64,000 nucleotides of DNA. Origin: Guadua angustifolia (Eukaryota; Streptophyta; Magnoliopsida; Poales; Poaceae). This document shows positions 57,607 to 64,000 of the stretch, piece by piece. Where the stretch lies: contig CM070517.1 in NCBI GenBank assembly GCA_036346375.1, positions 13,557,161 through 13,621,160 on the forward strand, given 5' to 3'. The position numbers were made by a program, and so were the translations under genes. Under the pieces are notes generated by a model. It did not search any database, was not told the DNA's origin, and worked only from the letters and a program-made list of their open reading frames with translations. Position 1 is the stretch's first letter. The number at the start of each line of letters is the position of its first letter.

Positions 57607-58952
57607 AAGAAATGAGGAGTGGGAACCCTACCATTTTGCTCCTGAGTTTCCCTGGCGCCTCTCCTCCCTGCTGCTCTCCTTCCCCTAGCCGACTCATCCT
57701 GGCGCCGCCCCTGGCTTCTCCCCTACGCCTACTGCCCCTGGCTGTGCGCCCCCAGGCCGGCGCCTCCCTCCTGGCTCGCTGCCCTCCCTAGACTCCCTCC
57801 TGGTCGGCGCCCTTCACCTCCCCCAGCTCCGGCGCCCCTCACCTCCCCATGGCCGGTGAGCCCTTCCTCCCTCCCCCTTTGCAGTTTTTCCCTTGAGCCA
57901 AGGTGAGGAAAAAATCTAGGGTTTGGGGTGTGGTTGGGTGGCTGGGTTAGGGTTCTTGTCATGGAGTTTATTTGGTTGTTCGGTGGTGTATGGATTGGAT
58001 TAGAGGTGGAACCCTAGAACCTGTGCAGTTTCGTTTTTTTCGAGCAGATTCGTGTGCTCTGTTATAACGCAAAATTAAAAATTATGCAAGCTTTTTCTGG
58101 GGGTCTAGCTATTGCAAAATTGTAGATAATTGAATTACCTTTCAATAAAGACTGAAATCACTAAGTTTCATTCATCCGTCTAGAAATTATGACTGTTTTA
58201 CTGAGGGCTGTCCAGAATGAGCCGAGTGGTCGGTACCCTCAATTCATCATCGATCTGGGAACAGCTAGTGCATTGGCCAAGGGAATGGCTATGTTATTCT
58301 TGTAGCTTATTCCCTTACGGTCGTTTTGAGTATGAGAACACAAAAATCCGTTGAGCTAATCAAAAGTTACGCTATTTGGAAGTTTTGTCCCGAAGCTGGG
58401 AATTTTCAGTGAGCTCAGTTTTTCAGCTGAACTTTAGTGTGTGATTTGGTGGCCTTCGAGGCATCTCTCGCATGAGTGGCTGTGTCGTAGCTGTAGATTA
58501 GCCTCTTATGGTTAAGTAGAGGTAAAGTTCCCATTTTTCGGCTAAACCAATTAGGAGTTAGGCTCTTTAGAACGCTGCTGACCCGGTTAAGCAGATTTCT
58601 ATTTTTCGGGTTTTGGGAGTGGATCGTAGGATCGAAGTCATTATAAGTCTTGTGTTTGTTTTGTTGGTATGTTTTGAGTAGAATGTATATATTTGTAGGT
58701 GGTTTGATCCCAGGAGTGGCATCAACTTCTCGCCACTCTAGTTCGAGAGGTTAAAGGCAAGTACATCGAGCTGTGTGCCTAATTGAGTTGTTCGTTGTTA
58801 TTTATCTGTTCATGGCTAATTTCTATTCATTGTGGCAAGTATGAGTTATGTTGGTGATCGTCCCTTCGCGGACGTGATTAGCTATTGGATTCGTGTGGTC
58901 ACTAGTAAGCCTTAATCTCGGTGAGTTTACTGTACTTTTGTTAATATTGCAG

Positions 58953-59132
58953 GAAGAGGCGGCCCATGTCGATGCGGGCCTCTGTGTTCACACGTAGTGA
59001 ACATGAAAGTCCTACCTCGTAGTCCCATACACGCGGATGTATGGGAGCGAGTCAGTAAGAGTAGGCCCCCCACACGATGGTTGGGAATGAGAGGGTGTAC
59101 ACCGACGGGTGTGCACTCAGCTATACCGGTAT
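58953..59132 (+). other. Family-1 LTR hairpin block, copy E
   Basis: Hairpin I is 58984-59004, arms GTGTTCAC and GTGAACAT, one G.U. Hairpin II has arms CCCATACA (59024-59031) and TGTATGGG (59038-59045). Hairpin IV is 59095-59116, arms GTGTACAC and GTGTGCAC. Confidence 0.7.
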
Positions 59133-60042
59133 ACTTGTTGAAAAGTGCATTTGAACATGGAAACATATCGCATTGCATAGCATTGCGAGTATGGTTTGCG
59201 GTGATGGTAAAGGAAGGTTGAGTCGTGGCCTCAACCCAAAAAGGGGAGGTTGAATCGAATTTGATGAATTAGCGCATTTCATTGCCGTGCTAATTATGTT
59301 GTATGAATATCGTGAAGGGAAGTCGAGTTATGAACTCAACTAAAAGTGATGGGAATGGTTTGAGTTACAAACAGGGGTGGTTGAGTCGGGAGACGTTGTG
59401 ATTTAGAGTTATGTAATGCTTCTTGGGTGTTGAATGGTTTTATTATCAAGTTGATGACTTGATTGCGGCAAATTTTGGTATGATCAAGTTATTGCTTTAA
59501 ATGGGTATAAATGCGTATTGTCCGGATGTTGCTTCATTTGTACTACTTGCTCTTATGATCAAGCTTTTGTTTTACTTATGATAAATTGGAATTGTTAGTC
59601 TCGTGTACTTTGCTGAGTTTGAACTCACGCTTGTTACTTAATGTTTGTAGGTGTATTGAAGTCGGCGTGCAGGGATGGGGGTAGTACCACGATCACATCT
59701 TGCGTCATCACCTTTCCAACATGTTGATTTATAGTTCTGAACTTAATAGCTTGTGAAAATTCTTGTAAGAGGTTGTTTGCAGTTATGTTTAGTGGGTTCC
59801 TGTCCTGTAATATTTAAGGGGTGGAGTTATTAATTTCTATTGGATATGTGATTGATTAACTAAGGACCTGCTAGAATGATATTATAACTGCATCTGTTTT
59901 CTGTCTGCTGAGTGGATGTCCTACTTTCTAGAGAGGTCATGCCGAAATTTTGTAAATTTCGGTGGCTTAGTTTCTAAGCCGGTCTTAAGATTTTAGAGGG
60001 TTGGTAGCATCCGCGGTGCACTTGGCGCCGGGGTGTTACAGT

Positions 60043-60054
60043 TGGTATCAGAGC
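60043..60054 (+). other. Primer-binding site, initiator tRNA-Met
   Basis: TGGTATCAGAGC, two bases after the 5' LTR, is complementary to the 3' end of plant initiator tRNA-Met. It is the usual primer site of Ty3/gypsy elements and the only intact PBS in the window. Confidence 0.92.
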
Positions 60055-63000
60055 GGGCTTAAGGTCCATGGTGTTTGAATGTAGTGAGTAATTCTAGAAT
60101 GGAATTAAAATGTTGCTGTGTGAAAGTAGAAACCTGGTATAGGTTGAACTTGTAAAATTTGGCTCTAGGGCAACAACTATAAAACTTGACGTAGAATGGT
60201 TAATTAATTTAAAACTTGACACACTCTGATGCACAGTAGGAAGGGGATGGGATATCGTTGCGTTGTGCTACAATGCTTATTTTGTTATTGATGCTATGTT
60301 GATACATATGGTTATGTTATTTGTTAGTTTTGATCAGGCTATGGTAGTATTTATGGATATACTTATGAAGTGGTAGATTGCTTAGTAGGGTCCGATGTGA
60401 CTCTTTTGTGCCGAAGGATTTGGTCTGCTCGTTTGGGCCATGTTTTGGCCGCATTGGTCGGTATGGCAGTTAGAGCCAGCACCGGAGGACTCCTAACCTC
60501 GTGTGAGGAGAGCCCTTGTTCCTTTGTCGTAAATTAGAGAGTGATGGGAATTGGTTTTGGGTTTTATTTTCCTTGGGCTTTTCGGATTTAAGACCAAGAA
60601 AAGGGTTTCGTTTTGCACCTCTTTTGGTTGCTTTGCAGAGAAAGTTATGGATTCCTTCTTGTGTTGGACATTCTCCCAGTTTAAAAGGAGTCGTTGTTCT
60701 TCTGTTGTAGATTGGAGAATGGATAGAGTAAGTTTTCCGGGCTTTGACTTACTTGGTCTTTTTTTTGGGGGGGTTTAAGTCAAAGAAAAAGGGATTGGTG
60801 TTGCGCCCCAATGGTTGATGGCGGGGAAAGATATGGATTTCTTTGTGTTGTCGTTCTCCAAGTTGAAGTTGTGGTGAAAAACTTAAGTCGTGAGAACTTA
60901 AGGTTTGGGGCTTTAAAGGAAAAAGTGTTATTCGACCAATTCGCTTTTCCTTTCCGTGAATTTATTTGTGTAACTCCTTTCCTTCATAGAATTTTAGAGT
61001 TTGATGATTGGTTTGGAGTTCTGTTGAACGACAAGGTTTGAGTCCTGTCATTTCCTAAGTCTTTTGAGAGTCGAGCTCTTTGGAAGATTTGGTTGGCTTC
61101 TCTGGAAAGGAAACTACGTCAGTCGGAGTAAGTTGTAGGTTGAAGATCTTCCTGTAAAAGTTTAATAGAAGGATTGCGTTGTTAGGGTAGTTGGCCCTAA
61201 TTTGATAGATGTTAAGGACTTTAATGTTGGTCTTGGTAATCCATGGTTATGAGTGGAGGAATGGAAATGGTGTTTGCGTAGGGGTAGTATTGATTACCGC
61301 TAAAATTGTGCAAGGTTTGGATACTATGACCTAGAAGGAGGTTGTAGTTAAAGTGCGAAGAATCATGGGATTGAGTATGTTGGAGTCTGGTTTGCTCCTA
61401 TCACTGGATGGCCATAGAGTCAATTTGGGTGATTTATGTCTCGGAGAGACATTGTCCAATTATTGGAGACTTGAGTAGTTTGATCCAGCGGGTTTGTCAT
61501 ATTGATGGCGAATAGGAAATATGGATGGCAGATGTTAACCTTATTGATAGGTTGATTAGGGATAAAGTTAACCTGTTTTCCCTTGATGAGTATTATGGAA
61601 GAGGATTTGTTTAATGTTGATGATAACATCTCCGAACGCGGATGTAATTAGTCGAAAGGATAAATTCTGGAGAAAGTGATCCAAGGAAGAGTGGTTATGA
61701 AATTCTTGCTAAGTCTTGTTGGGGCTTCCCAAGGGCACTAAGTGTGAACATTGAAACCTTTATTGTTAAAGGTGCAAGAATTTTAGAGATAATGGGATGT
61801 AACATGAGCTTAGGTTTAAACACCTATGGAATTGGGTTGTCAGTGTAATCATTTGGATGTATGCCTTTTGTTTGAGGCGTTCTGTTGGGTGTGCAATTGA
61901 AGTTGCCACATGAGTTGTGTTTCGCCAAGTGGTGGAGTTAGTGGATGAAAGATTATGAGGAAGAAATGATGCATATTTATGGAATGGTGCGATGTTAGTC
62001 TTTGGATTTGCCATTTAAAAAGAAATAAATTGATGTAACGGAAAACGTTGGAAGCTCTTGAGTGAGAGATAATGGTATCAATAGTTCGATTGGAGTTGGA
62101 CTTAAATAAATGAGAGTGATCTTCGTGAACGTGTTTAAAAGGTGAAACTTATGATTAAGTCATAAGTGATTATTGCTAATAAAGTGGGTTTTGTTGAGCC
62201 ATGAGTTCCCCTTTCTTTTGAAAGAAAGTTTGGTGGTGTGTGTAGATGTTGGATTCTAGGATTGGTTTGCTATTCCCGAAATGTTAGTTTTGGGATTAGT
62301 GTGAGAGGTTTTGCTTGGGTAAAAGCGAGATGATCTTCTTTGGATTATTGTGTTGTATTGCTTTTTAATCAAGTGATTCTCCGATGTGAAGCTTTCCACC
62401 TTAGGGCTCAAGGTGAGAGGATTGGTTTATGTTGTTAAGAGAATGGAGTTCTCTTCGATTTTGTGGTTGTTTTTGAAGAATGACTGTGTGAAATCCCTCT
62501 TCCCAGTTGAGTCTTTCCTTGTTGTGCATTTTATTGCATTGATTTCATGTTGAGGAAAAATGGTTAGTTTTGGAAGAGAATCGAGATTCTCTTTGCCTTT
62601 GATTGGATGCGAGTTCTTTGTGTGAGTAATTTAAGGATTTATGCTCTTTGTTTTCGTTCTTCGGATAAGATCGTCCTAGAAGGAGAACCTTGTAGGGATG
62701 GGAATTAATGAAGTCCTAATTTGGGGTTAAGTGTTAATAGGGTATGGATTTAATGTGGAGAGTAAGGAGAGGTGTTCCTTGTCGTGGTTTCGACCTTGTG
62801 GGAGGATCATTTTGATCACATTGTCCCTGGGTTGTGTGGGACTTTGTGTTGGTGGGCTGGGTGGAATCAGTCACTAAATGCTTTATTTCCTAAGTTGTCA
62901 GAACCCTCAATTTTATGGGTTAGACTCAATGTGGGTCAATCGGAAATGGGTGGTTCAGTTGTGAACCTTTTCTTTGAGTGGTTATCTCGTTGTATGAGAC

Positions 63001-63627
63001 AAGATTGAAAGAAGGACAAGTACGATTTTGTGTTATGAGGGAATTTGATTGGTGCCCTGTGGGGCTAATCATTGCGATAGTAAATAATGATTCTTGATCC
63101 TGTTGTTTCCAAGGGCAACTATTGAAAAGATAAAAGTTGTATTTTAATTCCTAGAGGATTCCAGTGTTAATTGGTTAGAACTAGTGATATGTTCGGAATT
63201 GGTTAGAAGCGTGTTGGAATAAAGAATTCTGTGTGTGGCTCTTTGGTTAGAAAGGTTAATCCTTGAGGAGAAATATGAATCAGTGTTTGCTTTGTTCTTG
63301 GGGGATGTGGGTTTAGAACCCCAACTGTTCAATCAAATAGAATTCAGTGATTCGGTAAAAAAAATTTGGTTGGGTGCTTAATAGAGTGTTGTGGCTTGCG
63401 ATAATCGTATCATCATGAGTTGATGATTTGTGGTGTAATTAGGGAATTTGGCTGTCTGCCCGGTTCCAATAGCGCCTCCGTGTGGGAGAGGTAAATTCTC
63501 AAGTTGAAGGGAGAAGTGACTCGAGTTTTGGAGTCTTGTGCGTGGGAAGTACCCAACGTTGTTCTTTTTGGGAGTTTTCGCTTTGTCAGTCTGTTTCTGT
63601 TGTTCTTGTTGGTGTTCTTATTGTATT

Positions 63628-63649
63628 CAGAATTCGAGGTCGAATTCTG
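63628..63649. repeat. 22-bp inverted repeat before the polypurine tract
   Basis: Arms CAGAATTCGA and TCGAATTCTG with GG between, ending one base before the polypurine tract. Confidence 0.85.
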
Positions 63650-63650
63650 T

Positions 63651-63665
63651 AAAAGGGGGGAAGAG
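63651..63665 (+). other. Polypurine tract of element E
   Basis: AAAAGGGGGGAAGAG directly precedes the 3' LTR. Confidence 0.88.
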
Positions 63666-64000
63666 TGTAATTCCACAAATCTCTTTTGCTAGGGTTTTCG
63701 GCCGGAAATGTTTCCATCTTCGTGATTCAAGGTTTTTCTTTGTTTGTTTCGGGAGAAACTATTTATCATCGCGCAGCCGAAGCTTTTGTGAAAGGTTTTG
63801 GTTATTTACCCTAGTTTCTTGGATTGAGGTTTTTACCGAGCAGTTAGTTTTGCGGCATGTTGTCTATTCTAACAATTGTCATTTCGCGCCAAGAAATTAA
63901 ATTAGTTGGTTCGCTCTAAGGGTTTAAAGTTGGATTTTGGTTTCTTTGGAGGGTCTTCATTTCTTTTTCCTAGCTCTATTGTTTAGTGGTATCCTTTTTG
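63666..64000 (+). mobile_element. 3' LTR of element E, cut by the window end
   Basis: Begins TGTAATTCCAC and matches 57257-57591 base for base apart from about 11 substitutions in 335 bp. The rest lies beyond the window. Confidence 0.92.

Larger units (their letters stand above)
57257..60040 (+). mobile_element. 5' LTR (2784 bp) of family-1 element E
   Basis: TGTAATACTGC at 57257 to GGGGTGTTACA at 60040. The primer-binding site follows directly, and the first 335 bp recur at 63666-64000 as the 3' LTR with about 11 differences counted by eye. A TATA box (57598), a GC-rich leader (57650-57880) with a donor-like AAGGTGAGG (57899-57907), and the hairpin block (58953-59132) are inside. Confidence 0.92.
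60041..63665 (+). mobile_element. Non-coding interior of LTR element E
   Basis: 3.6 kb between PBS and polypurine tract. No gag, protease, RT or integrase motif was seen in any frame. The longest ORFs are under 100 codons. Only the last stretch before the polypurine tract (63600-63660) vaguely resembles the end of a gypsy pol. The layout of long LTRs, a working-looking PBS and PPT, and a non-coding middle fits a non-autonomous, LARD-like element moved by a partner's proteins. Confidence 0.75.

Noticed and set aside
60516..61041. Possible coding exons in element E
   Set aside because: Frames are under 80 codons with no gag or pol motif, and codon pattern looks random.

Overview
This window is a repeat-dense stretch of a plant nuclear genome, almost certainly a grass. 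The reasons are nested Ty3/gypsy chromovirus LTRs, several CACTA (En/Spm) DNA transposons with grass-type subterminal repeats, and one GC-rich intronless host gene. The species cannot be told from the sequence. Roughly nine tenths of the window is transposable-element DNA.

Layout. 1-3645: two truncated gypsy LTR pieces. 3646-20506: an old CACTA ORF2 copy (DUF8039 plus ULP1 protease, + strand), split into three pieces by a gypsy element (6056-12168, decayed gag-pol) and by a long solo LTR (12361-20355). The solo LTR is itself split by a younger solo LTR (15979-18543). 20507-24930: a CACTA element carrying a decayed ULP1 gene. 25250-29582: a CACTA remnant carrying a decayed TNP2 transposase. 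29728-33241: a solo LTR with a perfect target-site duplication. 33242-33992: two more CACTA ends. 34163-43250: a large CACTA element with an intact-looking two-exon Transposase_24 gene, a ULP1 remnant, a decayed TNP2, and on the opposite strand a two-exon GRF zinc-finger gene. 43695-44321: the only clear host gene, an NDR1/HIN1-like (LEA_2) membrane protein. 44680-57256: another CACTA, with a well-preserved TNP2 and ORF2, interrupted by a solo LTR (45345-48791). 57257-64000: a long-LTR element with a primer-binding site, a 3.6-kb non-coding interior and the start of its 3' LTR.

Two LTR families recur. Family 1 (TGTAATA... to ...GGTGTTACA) has five copies: A, 5'-truncated; B, C and D, solo LTRs with perfect 5-bp duplications; and E, an element with an interior. 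All five are in + orientation and share a block of about 175 bp holding four successive hairpins, some of whose paired bases change together. Family 2 (TGTAACATCCC...) includes the 3' LTR of the gag-pol element at 6056 and the solo LTR at 12361.

The two most notable observations are the structured block shared by the family-1 LTRs and the GRF zinc-finger gene inside the CACTA element at 34163-43250, whose leader is an inverted copy of the element's own leader. All homology statements rest on reading motifs by eye; no database search was run.
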